DNA of 64,000 nucleotides from Bacteroidota bacterium. Lineage in GTDB: Bacteria > Bacteroidota > Bacteroidia > AKYH767-A > OLB10. Where the stretch lies: the NCBI GenBank assembly GCA_016717325.1, contig JADKFV010000028.1, forward strand, positions 32,062 to 96,061, written 5' to 3'. The notes under the pieces are model-generated. The model ran no database searches. It was not told the DNA's origin and saw nothing but the letters and a program-made list of their open reading frames with translations. Made by a program: the position numbers and the translations under genes. This document shows, piece after piece, positions 10,847-18,751 of the stretch; the stretch's first letter is position 1; each line of letters opens with the position of its first letter.

Positions 10847-11341
10847 ATGACAGATAATCATTCACGCAGCGTTGTTAAAGGCATCACATGGAGAATAGTT
10901 GGTACATTGGATACCATATTTCTTTCTTTCCTTTTTACTGGAAATATAGGCAAAGCGTTAAAAATTGGCTTTATCGAATTGTTTACAAAAATCTTTCTTT
11001 ATTATGTACATGAGCGTACATGGTTGCGAATGAAATTTGCCACCGAAGAAAAAATGATAAAAGGTGTACTCACAAGAGTAGACAAACATCACCGTAGCGT
11101 TATAAAAGGTGTAAGTTGGCGATTTATAGGATCGCTTGATACATTTTGGATCTCATATTTCGTAAACCGCGGAGAAGTCAATGCTGTTCAAACTGCGTTT
11201 TACATTGCAGCAACGGAAGTAATTACCAAAGTTTTATTGTATTGGTTGCACGAAAGAGTTTGGTTCAATGTTAATTGGGGTAAAAAACGTATTCCTGTAA
11301 ATGAATCGACTTCAGACAGCGCTCAACCAGAATTAGTATAA
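10847..11341 (+). CDS. tandem DUF2061 membrane protein
   Basis: Small membrane protein of 164 residues built from two copies of the DUF2061 unit. Copy 1 (residues 5-60) begins RSVVKGITWRIVGTLDT and ends YYVHERTWLRM; copy 2 (about 84-142) begins RSVIKGVSWRFIGSLDT and ends YWLHERVWFNV. Each has two hydrophobic helices ending in an HER-W motif. Single-copy DUF2061 proteins occur widely beside sulfate assimilation genes, but none are nearby, and the function is unknown. A strong bidirectional terminator follows the stop, so the gene is probably monocistronic. A weak -7-like TATATTCG (one mismatch) lies at 10818-10825. Confidence 0.85.
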   Translation: MTDNHSRSVVKGITWRIVGTLDTIFLSFLFTGNIGKALKIGFIELFTKIFLYYVHERTWLRMKFATEEKMIKGVLTRVDKHHRSVIKGVSWRFIGSLDTFWISYFVNRGEVNAVQTAFYIAATEVITKVLLYWLHERVWFNVNWGKKRIPVNESTSDSAQPELV

Positions 11342-11344
11342 TAT

Positions 11345-11374
11345 AAAAAGCCCCGAAATTCGGGGCTTTTTTTT
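11345..11374. terminator. bidirectional intrinsic terminator
   Basis: A GC-rich 11-bp inverted repeat (AAAAAGCCCCG / CGGGGCTTTTT) with a 5-nt loop, an A-run on the left and a T-run on the right. It lies between the convergent DUF2061 and lolD genes and can serve both. Confidence 0.9.
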
Positions 11375-11395
11375 ATCTAAGATTTCGAGAAGAAA

Positions 11396-12049
11396 TTACA
11401 CCATCACTCCATCAACAATAGTAAGTTGTTCATCGGTCATTGCTGCCAGTTCTTTATTATGGGTTACAATAATAAATGTAGTTTTAAAATCATCACGTAA
11501 ATTAAAAATCAACTTGTGCATTTCGGTTGCGTTGTGTGTATCGAGATTTCCGGTTGGTTCGTCTGCCAATATCAAAGCTGGTTTATTTATCAATGCACGG
11601 GCAAAAGCCACCCTTTGTTGCTCTCCACCCGAAAGCTCAGATGGCTTGTTATACATACGATTTTCTAAACCAAAATATTTCAATAGTTCTATCGCATTGT
11701 TTGTTGCTTGCTCCTTTTCATTACCTGCAATAAGAGCAGGAATACTCACATTTTCGAGTGCAGTGAATTCCGGCAACAAATTGTGGAACTGAAAAACAAA
11801 GCCGATTTTTTTATTCCTAAAAGTGGCCTTCTGTTTATTGTTCCATGTTGCCATGTTTACCCCTTCGAAAAAAATATCGCCAGAGTCACATGTGTCAAGG
11901 CTGCCTATTATTTGTAACAAAGTAGTTTTGCCTGCTCCCGAAGGACCTACAATACTAACTACCTTGCTTGTATCTACACTTAGGTTTATACCTTTTAATA
12001 CAGGCACTAAACCGTACGATTTTTTAATATTTACGAGTTTTAATAACAT
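11396..12049 (-). CDS. lolD: ABC transporter ATP-binding protein, LolD-like
   Basis: ATPase of the LolCDE lipoprotein-release family, 217 residues, a normal length. Walker A GPSGAGKTT at 35-43, signature LSGGEQQ at 139-145, Walker B LILADEP at 159-165, then TGNLD and the H-loop (VTHN) near 198. The LSGGEQQRVAFARAL and TGNLD combination is typical of the MacB/LolD/FtsE subgroup. No LolC/E permease is adjacent, which is common in Bacteroidota. The cognate permease is therefore not shown here, and another MacB-type exporter is possible. Intact, with a consensus -7 box almost touching the start codon. Confidence 0.85.
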   Translation of the reverse strand: MLLKLVNIKKSYGLVPVLKGINLSVDTSKVVSIVGPSGAGKTTLLQIIGSLDTCDSGDIFFEGVNMATWNNKQKATFRNKKIGFVFQFHNLLPEFTALENVSIPALIAGNEKEQATNNAIELLKYFGLENRMYNKPSELSGGEQQRVAFARALINKPALILADEPTGNLDTHNATEMHKLIFNLRDDFKTTFIIVTHNKELAAMTDEQLTIVDGVMV

Positions 12050-12053
12050 GCTG

Positions 12054-12061
12054 CAAACATA
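12054..12061 (-). promoter_or_regulatory. Bacteroidota -7 box before lolD
   Basis: On the minus strand this reads TATGTTTG, a full TAnnTTTG match, only 4 nt from the lolD ATG. Transcription would begin at or next to the ATG, giving a leaderless or nearly leaderless mRNA if this promoter is used. Confidence 0.3.
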
Positions 12062-12084
12062 ATGATTTGGTTGTACGTTATTTA

Positions 12085-12152
12085 GTTATTGGTTATTTGG
12101 TTATTGGTTATTCTGTTATTGGTTATTCTGTTATTGGGTTATTGGTTATTTG
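12085..12152. repeat. 15-bp tandem repeat, about 4.5 copies
   Basis: Units of GTTATTGGTTATTCT start at 12085, 12100, 12115 and 12130; the copies at 12100 and 12115 are identical and the outer ones differ at 2-4 positions. The unit itself contains two GTTATT words. It fills the lolD-folD intergenic region, which is otherwise featureless. No coding potential. Confidence 0.85.
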
Positions 12153-12309
12153 ATAATGAGCTTTAAAAAAGTCATAAAAAAAATCAATCTGCAAGCGCAG
12201 AAATTGATGTTAGTTATGATCTTCTGATGTTATAGTGCATTTAATTTGATATCATTTCTGTTGGGAAAATAAAATTTATGCATTCTTAAAATAATATCAC
12301 ACTTACAAT

Positions 12310-12317
12310 TAACTTTG
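12310..12317 (+). promoter_or_regulatory. Bacteroidota -7 box before folD
   Basis: TAACTTTG matches TAnnTTTG exactly and ends 14 nt before the folD ATG. No clear -33 TTTG at the expected spacing. Confidence 0.4.
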
Positions 12318-12331
12318 TAAAAAAATATGAT

Positions 12332-13264
12332 ATGAATTTATTAGATGGCAAACTGGTTTCTGAACATTACAAACAAAAAATAAAAACTGAAGTAGCACAA
12401 TGGGTGGCTAATGGCAACAAACCTCCGCACCTTGCAGCAGTAATTGTTGGTAACGATGGTGCCAGTGAAGCATATGTTGCCAACAAGGTGAAAACCTGCG
12501 CTGCTGTTGGCTTTAACTCTACCCTTATACGTTTGCCGGCCGATACCACTCAAGCCCATCTGAACGATACTATCGACAGTTTGAATGACAACAAGGATAT
12601 TGATGGATTCATTGTACAAATGCCTTTGCCTCCGCATTTAGATTCTATTTCGGTAACCGAGAGAATAAAACCTTCGAAGGATGTAGATGGATTTCATCCT
12701 ATTAATATGGGAAGAATGATGCTATCGCAACCATGCTATTTACCTGCTACACCAAAAGGCATTTTATTACTTTTAGAATATTATAAAATTGAAACCAAAG
12801 GTAAGCACTGTGTAGTAATAGGACGGAGTAATATTGTAGGAAGTCCAATGACAATGTTAATGTCCCGAAAAGCAAATCCGGGAAATGCTACTGTAACAAT
12901 TTGCCACAGCGGCACTACTAATCTGAAACATTTTACACTGCAAGCCGATATATTAATAGCTGCACTTGGGCAGGCAGAGTTTGTAAAAGAGGATATGGTA
13001 AAACACGGGGCTGTTGTAATAGATGTAGGTATTACCCGTGTAGATGATAATACAAATGCCCGTGGCTACAGGCTTGCAGGCGATGTTGCTTTTAACGAGG
13101 TTGCTCCGCTTTCATCATACATTACTCCGGTGCCGGGTGGCGTTGGGCTAATGACTGTTGTAGGCTTATTACTTAACACATTGGCAGCAGCAAAAAAGAA
13201 GTGTATAATTAAACGAATAAAAATTAATAAAATTAAACTGTATGATTTCAAAAAAAATTACTGA
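12332..13264 (+). CDS. folD: bifunctional methylenetetrahydrofolate dehydrogenase/cyclohydrolase
   Basis: Interconverts 5,10-methylene-THF, methenyl-THF and 10-formyl-THF in one-carbon metabolism; cytosolic. Family motifs: Y48-x3-K52 (SEAYVANK, catalytic Lys), VQMPLPPH near 97-104, KDVDGFHP, PATPKG, the NADP loop VVIGRSNIVGSP, and the C-terminal TPVPGGVG. The last ~20 residues after AAAKKK are an AT-rich tail that overlaps the ferritin start by 23 bp. If one base were missing in the A-rich run near 13190-13200, the protein would end at a TAA near 13210 and the overlap would vanish, which is perhaps more natural. Otherwise intact. Confidence 0.95.
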   Translation: MNLLDGKLVSEHYKQKIKTEVAQWVANGNKPPHLAAVIVGNDGASEAYVANKVKTCAAVGFNSTLIRLPADTTQAHLNDTIDSLNDNKDIDGFIVQMPLPPHLDSISVTERIKPSKDVDGFHPINMGRMMLSQPCYLPATPKGILLLLEYYKIETKGKHCVVIGRSNIVGSPMTMLMSRKANPGNATVTICHSGTTNLKHFTLQADILIAALGQAEFVKEDMVKHGAVVIDVGITRVDDNTNARGYRLAGDVAFNEVAPLSSYITPVPGGVGLMTVVGLLLNTLAAAKKKCIIKRIKINKIKLYDFKKNY

Positions 13265-13754
13265 ATTACTTAACCGTCAGGTTTCACTTGAATCGGAATC
13301 GTCAAATGTTTATTTGGCAATGGCTTCGTGGTGCGAAGTTAAAGGCTATGGCGGTATTGCAGCTTTTCTTTATCATCACTCCGATGAAGAACGTATGCAC
13401 ATGTTGAAACTGGTGCATTTCATAAACGACCGTGGTGGTCATGCACTTGTACCTGCTATTGGTAAAGTGAAACATGAGTATAAATCTGCTAATGAAATAT
13501 TTGAGTCAATTTATAGCCATGAGAAAAAAGTGACAGGTGAAATTAATAATCTTGTAGACCAATGTCTGAAAGAAAAAGATTATACCACTCATAATTTCTT
13601 ACAATGGTATGTTAGTGAACAAATAGAAGAGGAATCGCTGGCAAGAACCCTTATTGACAAGCTAAATATGATAGGTAATGATAAAAGCGGCATGTATTTA
13701 TTCGATAAAGAATGCCAGCAAATGAGTATGGCCGGGGGTGGTGCCAAAAAATAA
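13242..13754 (+). CDS. ftnA: ferritin (non-haem, FtnA type)
   Basis: Iron-storage ferritin of 170 residues; 24 subunits form a shell that oxidises Fe(II) and stores ferric mineral. All ferroxidase ligands are present at the same numbers as in E. coli FtnA: E17, E50, H53, E94, Q127 and E130 (segments SLESES, DEERMH, YSHEKK, SEQIEEE). There is no haem-ligand Met as in bacterioferritin. The ATG at 13242 lies inside the annotated end of folD. The C terminus is a short Gly/Lys tail. Intact. DUF2752 and TM2 genes follow at short spacing, but a shared role is not evident. Confidence 0.95.
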   Translation: MISKKITELLNRQVSLESESSNVYLAMASWCEVKGYGGIAAFLYHHSDEERMHMLKLVHFINDRGGHALVPAIGKVKHEYKSANEIFESIYSHEKKVTGEINNLVDQCLKEKDYTTHNFLQWYVSEQIEEESLARTLIDKLNMIGNDKSGMYLFDKECQQMSMAGGGAKK

Positions 13755-13784
13755 AATACTTAGTATATAGTAATGGTTGCATAG

Positions 13785-14093
13785 ATGTTAAATATCAAGT
13801 TTTTATATTATCAGTTAAAAAACAATTTCGAGCTTATTTGCTGGTCAGGAGCCTTGGTATTATTAGCTGTATGTCCTATCAACGACCACATTATAATTTG
13901 TCCTTTCAGGCTGTTGAGTATTGTGGATTGTCCGGGATGTGGAATAAGCCGCAGCATGAGTTCCATTCTGCACGGCAACTTTGTTCAATCATGGCATTAC
14001 CATCCGTTAGGATTATTTGCACTTATTGTTTTACTTAGCAGAATACTAGTTCTTGTACGCAGTACCAAAATAATTAAACCTTTAAACCAATAA
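13785..14093 (+). CDS. DUF2752 small membrane protein
   Basis: Protein of 102 residues with the DUF2752 hallmark CPFRLLSIVDCPGCGISRS, followed by a hydrophobic helix with SWHYHPLG and a last helix ending in a basic tail. The paired cysteines of the CPGCG motif might bind metal or haem, but the family is uncharacterised. Just 4 bp separate it from the TM2 protein downstream; DUF2752 and TM2 proteins recur side by side in Bacteroidota, so they may act together. Start is the ATG at 13785; a second frame overlapping from 13712 is a shadow. Confidence 0.8.
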   Translation: MLNIKFLYYQLKNNFELICWSGALVLLAVCPINDHIIICPFRLLSIVDCPGCGISRSMSSILHGNFVQSWHYHPLGLFALIVLLSRILVLVRSTKIIKPLNQ

Positions 14094-14097
14094 AAAT

Positions 14098-14454
14098 ATG
14101 GATAGAAATTTTATGATGCTCATTCCGGGTGTTGAACCCGAAGAGATGATGTTCCTGAACAGCTACACACAAGATTTGAGCGAAAATCAATTCAAATCTT
14201 TCCTGATGGTTTACAATGGAAAGAGAAAAGATGCCCAAACCATACTGATTTGCACACTGGTGGTAGTGCTTGGTTTTGCTGGTATTCAACGTTTTTTAAT
14301 CAACCAGATTGGAATGGGAATATTATATTTATTAACTGGAGGCCTATGTCTTATAGGCACCATTATAGATGCAGTAAACCATAAAAAGCTTACCAATGAG
14401 TTCAATCAAAAAATGGCGATGGAATCGGTACAGATGGCAAAAATGATGGGTTGA
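14098..14454 (+). CDS. TM2 domain-containing protein
   Basis: Protein of 118 residues. A hydrophilic head of about 45 residues (VEPEEMMFLNSYTQDLS) precedes the TM2 pair of helices: LICTLVVVLGFAGIQRFLI and GMGILYLLTGGLCLIGTIID, with the conserved G-x-x-R/H-F between the helices and a D near the end of helix 2. The C-terminal tail is Met- and charge-rich. TM2 function in bacteria is unknown. It is the last gene before a strong terminator and is likely co-transcribed with the DUF2752 gene. Confidence 0.85.
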   Translation: MDRNFMMLIPGVEPEEMMFLNSYTQDLSENQFKSFLMVYNGKRKDAQTILICTLVVVLGFAGIQRFLINQIGMGILYLLTGGLCLIGTIIDAVNHKKLTNEFNQKMAMESVQMAKMMG

Positions 14455-14474
14455 TATTTTTAAAGAAAGATAGT

Positions 14475-14514
14475 AAATCTCATGCTGTAAAACTTACAGT
14501 ATGAGATTTTTTTT
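14475..14514. terminator. intrinsic terminator between TM2 and exonuclease genes
   Basis: A 16-bp stem with one wobble pair (AAATCTCATGCTGTAA / TTACAGTATGAGATTT), a 3-nt loop and a run of eight T. It lies between convergent genes and so probably serves mainly the plus-strand TM2 gene. Confidence 0.85.
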
Positions 14515-14516
14515 GT

Positions 14517-15086
14517 TTACATCACTCCTATTTTTTTCAATTCGAAAAAACATTTTACTGTTGCTGCAATATCTGCCGCGGCATTATGTGCCTCACCAAA
14601 ATCGTGGTTGAATAGCTTCATATGCAACTCAGTTAACTTGGGCCATTTAAAACCATAAGGTCCTTCTATACCGCAATATTTTGTAGCACTAAGCATGGTG
14701 CATAGTTTTGGTGGGGTGGCAATGCTATCCTGCATATTGTTTCGCAAAAATTCGGCACCCATTATTTTTTCATCGAAACTCATATTGTGTGCTACAAGTG
14801 TTTGCGACTTTTCGATTTGCGATTGAAAATAAATCAACACATCCATTAGCGCTACTCCTTCGTCCATGGCACGCTCGGTAGTTATTCCATGTACACGCGA
14901 AGCATCAACAGGTATGGTAAAACCCTCAGGCTTGATAATATAATCAGCGGCCAAAATTTTACCACCCTCCTTGTCATACAAACTAAATGCAAGTTGAACA
15001 AGGCGCGGCCAATTATTCACATCGGTAACAGGTGCCTTCCAATTACGAGGTAATCCTGTAGTTTCGGTATCGAAAAATAAATACAT
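14517..15086 (-). CDS. 3'-5' exonuclease, DnaQ-like (DEDDh)
   Basis: Stand-alone DEDDh nuclease of 189 residues. Motif I is FFDTETTG (D6, E8), motif II HNMSFDEK, and motif III HNAAADIAAT with the His of the DEDDh class. The start at 15086 (ATG, MYLFFD) places motif I at the very N terminus, as in DnaQ; eight upstream codons are unlikely to be used. It could be the proofreading epsilon subunit or a related exonuclease of RNase T or oligoribonuclease-like type. No polymerase gene is adjacent, so I leave the symbol empty. Intact. Confidence 0.85.
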   Translation of the reverse strand: MYLFFDTETTGLPRNWKAPVTDVNNWPRLVQLAFSLYDKEGGKILAADYIIKPEGFTIPVDASRVHGITTERAMDEGVALMDVLIYFQSQIEKSQTLVAHNMSFDEKIMGAEFLRNNMQDSIATPPKLCTMLSATKYCGIEGPYGFKWPKLTELHMKLFNHDFGEAHNAAADIAATVKCFFELKKIGVM

Positions 15087-15217
15087 TATTGAGGAATATA
15101 ATTTGTGCAAGTATAGAAGTTAAAAGTAATTAATAGTGTGTGAAAAAATAATTTATCAACTAATGATAATCATATCGAAAAAAAAACACTTCATTTGTAA
15201 TACTAAATCAAAATAAT

Positions 15218-15322
15218 ATGGCAAAAGAAAAAGGTCCAATTAAAGAAACAAAAAAACCTGCAGCAAAAACGTTGAAAGAAAAACGTGCTGCAAAACAAGA
15301 AAAGAAAAGCAATAAAAAGTAA
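15218..15322 (+). CDS. small lysine-rich conserved-type protein, 34 aa
   Basis: Too short for routine gene calling. The ATG at 15218 reads MAKEKGPIKETKKPAAKTLK and ends EKKSNKK; about 40% Lys with Ala and Glu. A strong terminator begins 20 bp after the stop, which supports a real transcription unit. Similar tiny Lys/Ala-rich proteins of the MAKEK...KKPAAKT type occur in other Bacteroidota (recollection, not searched). A nucleic-acid-binding role would fit the charge but is only a guess. Confidence 0.6.
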   Translation: MAKEKGPIKETKKPAAKTLKEKRAAKQEKKSNKK

Positions 15323-15342
15323 TTTCTTTTTTTAGTAACACG

Positions 15343-15379
15343 AACAGCAACATTATTAATTTATTGTTGCTGTTTTTTT
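15343..15379 (+). terminator. intrinsic terminator after the Lys-rich small gene
   Basis: A perfect 10-bp stem AACAGCAACA / TGTTGCTGTT with a 12-nt AT loop, followed by a run of seven T. Confidence 0.85.
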
Positions 15380-15752
15380 ATGCATTTATTGATTACACCT
15401 TTTTATGGCCTTTGTATTGAAGTAAATTCTTTAATGTAAATTATAATTGCCCCCACAAATGCCTCCATATAAAATGTGACAATCTAAATCATTCTCTTTT
15501 TTTCATGAAGAGTAATTAGATTTTCGAATGAAAACATAACGTACCTTTAGTAATGGCGAACAACTTCACTAGCTTGTTTTTCCAAAACCTAAGTTGTTTC
15601 GGTATAAGCCTAATCCAGAATTTGAATATTATAGGTTACGCACGGAAATAAATAATTTGGAATTTAAAATTGAAATATAAAACTTACCTTGGTCAAAATA
15701 AATCTTTGAAAATCGGAACAATTGAAAAGAAAAAGCTAAACAACACCTTTAC
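15380..15752. other. intergenic region with one hairpin repeat
   Basis: This 373-bp AT-rich stretch has no credible reading frame. Its only structured element is the 54-bp hairpin repeat at 15552-15605, described separately. The last 40 bp are A-rich and presumably carry the start site region of the gene at 15753. Confidence 0.6.
15552..15605. repeat. 54-bp hairpin repeat, copy 1
   Basis: Left arm CGAACAACTTCAC, then a variable centre of about 9 bp, then right arm TTTCCAAAACCTAAGTTG plus TTTCGGTA. The outer words CGA-ACAACTT and AAGTTGTTTCG are inverted repeats with one bulged base, so the element can fold. A second copy with the same arms but a different centre is at 62287-62340. Confidence 0.8.
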
Positions 15753-17161
15753 ATGAAAAATTATTTCTTATTCTTTTTTGCACTCTTTTTTTGCAGATAT
15801 TCTCAATCACAAAACGTAAACTGGGGTTGGGGTCCTGATATTACGATAACGCAGAACGGGCAAACTATTTCTTGTTCGGTTGTCGACCCTGAAACCTTCC
15901 AAACTATGACTAAAAGTTATAACAATGTTTATGACCTGCAATACAATGAAGGTGTTGTGTCTTGGCATCTAGGCAATTATGTTCATGTAGTTATTTATGA
16001 TGTAAATAAACATGCATTTAATGATACATCACTTATTAATAATGTTGCTGTCCTGCAACGGATGTTATAAACAACGACCGTGTAGTTGCTTGGAAAAACA
16101 ACTATTACATGAACTACATTGTTTTTGATGCGGAACATAGCGAGTGGAAATATAATCTTTTTTTAAACTCCACTACAAGCTACTCAAATTTCGATAACAA
16201 GAATGGCATTGTTGTTTGGGCTAACGGCAACCATGTTGGCTATGCTGCATTTGATGCAGAGCTAAACAAATGGAAAGCACAACTATCTATTAATACAGGG
16301 AGTAATTTATCCAATTTTATTCTATCAGAAAATATTCTTGCCTGGAGCAATTTGTACGGTGTTCATGTTTCAATATTCAATCCATTTACGCATATCATTC
16401 AATCATATTCGCATGTAAATGGGAGTACTATTTTTAGCAACTTTTTAAATAAAGATGGGGTCGTAGCTTGGAGTAATAGTAATACTGCCCATGCCTTGTG
16501 TTTTGATGTCGATGCTTTTTTCTGGGCATTCCATTCCTACGCACATAACTCCTCAAACTTTACAAATTTCATGCTTTCGGACGGAACTTTAAATTATGAA
16601 AATAATGGAACACCTTTTCAATTTGGCTATGATATTGGTTCGAATTCATGGCAACAAAACTATTTAACTACAATGGAGTGTAATCTTAAATTATTTCAAC
16701 ACGATACAGCGAATGTGGTTTCAATAAATTGTCTATCGCTAGGTGGCAACATTTACAACTATACAATGGGCGATGGGCATACCATCACCGAACGCTGGGC
16801 ATTTAAAAGATATTCTAATGCCGGAATTTATAACGTCAATTTAAATGTTGCCAACAATGCTTCCAATACAAATTGCACACAGACTGTCCAAATGACTGAG
16901 CTGCCCGAACTGAATTCACATGCTGATATAAGCATCAAACATTCGATATTGGATGGAAGTCATACATTATTTATAACGTCAAATAAGACTATTGATAAAA
17001 TTGAAATTAGAAATTTGGTTGGAGAGTTACTTCAAAGCATTGAAGGTAACAAATCACAAAAAAAGGAGATTTCCTATAACCCGCGATTCGTGGGAATATT
17101 GATAGTGTCGGTTTTTGTAAGTACAGGACAAGTTATACATCAAAAAGTTTTAACATTTTAA
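15753..17161 (+). CDS. T9SS-sorted secreted protein with ~42-residue propeller-like repeats, one frameshift
   Basis: Secreted protein of about 469 residues. A signal peptide ending YSQSQ is followed by six degenerate repeats of roughly 42 residues with the pattern G-V-V-x-W-x-N-x-N-x-x-H then F-D-x-x-x-x-x-W (for example VVWANGNHVGYAAFDAE, VAWSNSNTAHALCFDVD). Such repeats suggest a six-bladed propeller. A PKD-like remnant (YTMGDGHTITERWAF) follows, and the last ~75 residues, from ISIKHSILDGSHTLF, are a T9SS sorting domain. The frame changes near 16045-16060; the other frame reads PATDVINNDRVVAWKNNYY and joins the two parts cleanly. Function unknown; no close neighbour on the same strand. Confidence 0.75.
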
Positions 17162-17166
17162 CATAC

Positions 17167-17194
17167 AAGCATCACAAAATGATTATTGATGCTT
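17167..17194 (+). terminator. possible weak terminator
   Basis: An 8-bp stem AAGCATCA / TGATGCTT with a 12-nt loop lies 5 bp after the stop of the secreted protein. The T-run is poor, so it may be only an RNA-stabilising hairpin. Confidence 0.35.
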
Positions 17195-17305
17195 TAGTAG
17201 TTTTAGGTGTAACAACTTGAATCAAATTCACAAAAAAAGTGTATGCTTCCTCAATACTAAACAAACTAAAAGGAATATTATTGATGCAATGATTTTTTTG
17301 TAAAA

Positions 17306-18154
17306 TCACTCTTCGTCTTCACTTCTTATAAATGGCGGGTCAAAACCACCATCAACCCAATTATATGTTCGTGTTTCTTTGGTGTTTATTTCCCAATTAT
17401 GTTCTTCGTCTCTCAATTCATATGATTGCGCTGCGAAAAAAACTTTGCCTTCAACACCACCACTATCTTGTGGAAATACAAAACTTTCACTGTGCCAGTC
17501 TCCCCCATCGCTCATATCCGATAAATGCGCGAGATATTTAATTTCGCCTTCGGTCCAGTTGTAATAAATTATTCCTCCGCCTTCGCCACATGCCTCGGCA
17601 TAGTGGTCTATTTGTATAATTTTATCGATGCCATCGAGTCCGCGATTACCGGTTAAAGTAATTTCAAAAGCCTTAACATAAAATGAATCTAACATTTCGA
17701 ATGTGAGTTGATTTAAGTAGTAGGTTTTAAACGAAAAATAAACTTGATTGTCTTTCGACTCCACACTCATAAGCAAAGTCGTTTGATTAATTTCATTTTC
17801 AAATCGAGCCAATGCCAGGTCTGTTGCTTTTACATAGCCGGTTTTCGAACGATACTTTACTTTATAATATTCGGGCAATTGATAATTTTCATTATTAACT
17901 ACACCAGCTTCAAAAATAAATAATGTATCGCCAGCATTACAACCAGCAATTATTTTAGACGTAGAATCGGCCGACTTGTAGATATCGGTTTTAGCATTTA
18001 AAGCAAATAGTGTATCGCCTTTTGCATGAGGTTGATATGTGTAGAAGGTTGGCATGCCTTGTTGGGCAAAGGCATCGCTTTGCACACAAATTAAAATACT
18101 AATTACCAGTAATCTTAAAAAGTATTTCAACGACTTTATTAAAACAAGTTTCAT
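17306..18154 (-). CDS. exported hypothetical protein with SH3-like domain
   Basis: Protein of 282 residues with a signal peptide (hydrophobic LLVISILICVQS, then AFAQ). About residues 48-115 resemble a bacterial SH3 fold: LNAKTDIYKSADSTSKIIAGC, GDTLFIFEAG, YYKVKYRSKTGYVKATDLA. The remainder is beta-rich and acidic, ends DEE, and has no recognised motif; an ACGEGGG loop is Gly-rich. Bacterial SH3 domains commonly bind peptidoglycan or act as adaptors. No lipobox. Monocistronic on its strand, intact. Confidence 0.65.
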   Translation of the reverse strand: MKLVLIKSLKYFLRLLVISILICVQSDAFAQQGMPTFYTYQPHAKGDTLFALNAKTDIYKSADSTSKIIAGCNAGDTLFIFEAGVVNNENYQLPEYYKVKYRSKTGYVKATDLALARFENEINQTTLLMSVESKDNQVYFSFKTYYLNQLTFEMLDSFYVKAFEITLTGNRGLDGIDKIIQIDHYAEACGEGGGIIYYNWTEGEIKYLAHLSDMSDGGDWHSESFVFPQDSGGVEGKVFFAAQSYELRDEEHNWEINTKETRTYNWVDGGFDPPFIRSEDEE

Positions 18155-18256
18155 TTATTAATTTCTAAAATTTAATTCAGGTTAAATACAAATAATATAA
18201 AATTGCTGTTTCATACATTCAACAACGCATTTAAAGAACAATTGGAAAACACATTT

Positions 18257-18355
18257 TCACCTCTTCACAAACTCTTTCCACCACACTACAAAATTAAGAA
18301 TGTACCACACCTTGGTTCCTTGTTTGGTGTCGAAGTAATGCTTTATAATTTTAGG
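18257..18355 (-). pseudogene. 3'-terminal fragment of a second asnB-like gene
   Basis: A 99-bp copy of the last 32 codons plus stop of asnB (18993-19091), same strand, about 740 bp away. It reads PKIIKHYFDTKQGTKVWYIL and on to FVKR, then TGA, whereas the intact gene ends in TAA. By my count 91 of 99 bases match, and five of seven coding differences are silent, so it comes from a diverged functional relative, not a recent copy. Homology stops abruptly upstream of the Pro codon. It may be an attachment-site-like scar or the remainder of a deleted paralogue. Confidence 0.8.
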
Positions 18356-18430
18356 TATTTATATAATATATTATTTTTTTTAAAATCATTTTTGCGATTA
18401 TAAAATGCAACACTTATAAAATTAATTATT

Positions 18431-18694
18431 TCAATTCATTTCAAAAAGCATATCTGGACATAAATCCAAAGGCGCTGAAAACTCTTTACCATTCTCATCT
18501 TTCATTGTCATCAAATTACTCCAAGACAAAGTAGGATAATCATCTAGCTTTACACTATTAAATACATGACTAGGGGTCAGTTGTGGATATTTATTTACTA
18601 CACTTGTCAAATCAATTTTTTTTACAACATTGTTTTCAAATTTCAAAACAATGAATGGATAGTCAATCTGAATTATTTCTATTATAGTATGCAT
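18431..18694 (-). CDS. DUF2442-like small protein
   Basis: Protein of 87 residues lying between the two copies of the asnB 3' end. Segments IVLKFENNVVKKIDLTSVV, VFNSVKLDDYPTLSW and FSAPLDLCPDMLF follow the DUF2442 pattern (V-x-F-x-D-G, F-x-x-V, W-x-x-G-x-D-L-x-P-D-x-L), with an insertion in the W-to-D loop. DUF2442 proteins are often paired with DUF4160 or toxin-antitoxin-like partners. Here a broken reading frame lies just upstream (18752-18896), so the partner may be lost. Function unproven. Confidence 0.6.
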   Translation of the reverse strand: MHTIIEIIQIDYPFIVLKFENNVVKKIDLTSVVNKYPQLTPSHVFNSVKLDDYPTLSWSNLMTMKDENGKEFSAPLDLCPDMLFEMN

Positions 18695-18751
18695 TATTCC
18701 AAAGGTTTTATTTTTTTCAAAATTCCATAACTGTTTAAATTGTTATAATTT

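Noticed and set aside
12085..12152. CRISPR array
   Set aside because: The 15-bp units are directly adjacent with no spacers and no cas genes nearby.
18203..18403. 66-codon plus-strand frame
   Set aside because: It is the reverse side of the duplicated asnB 3' end plus AT-rich flank; no family-like residues of its own.
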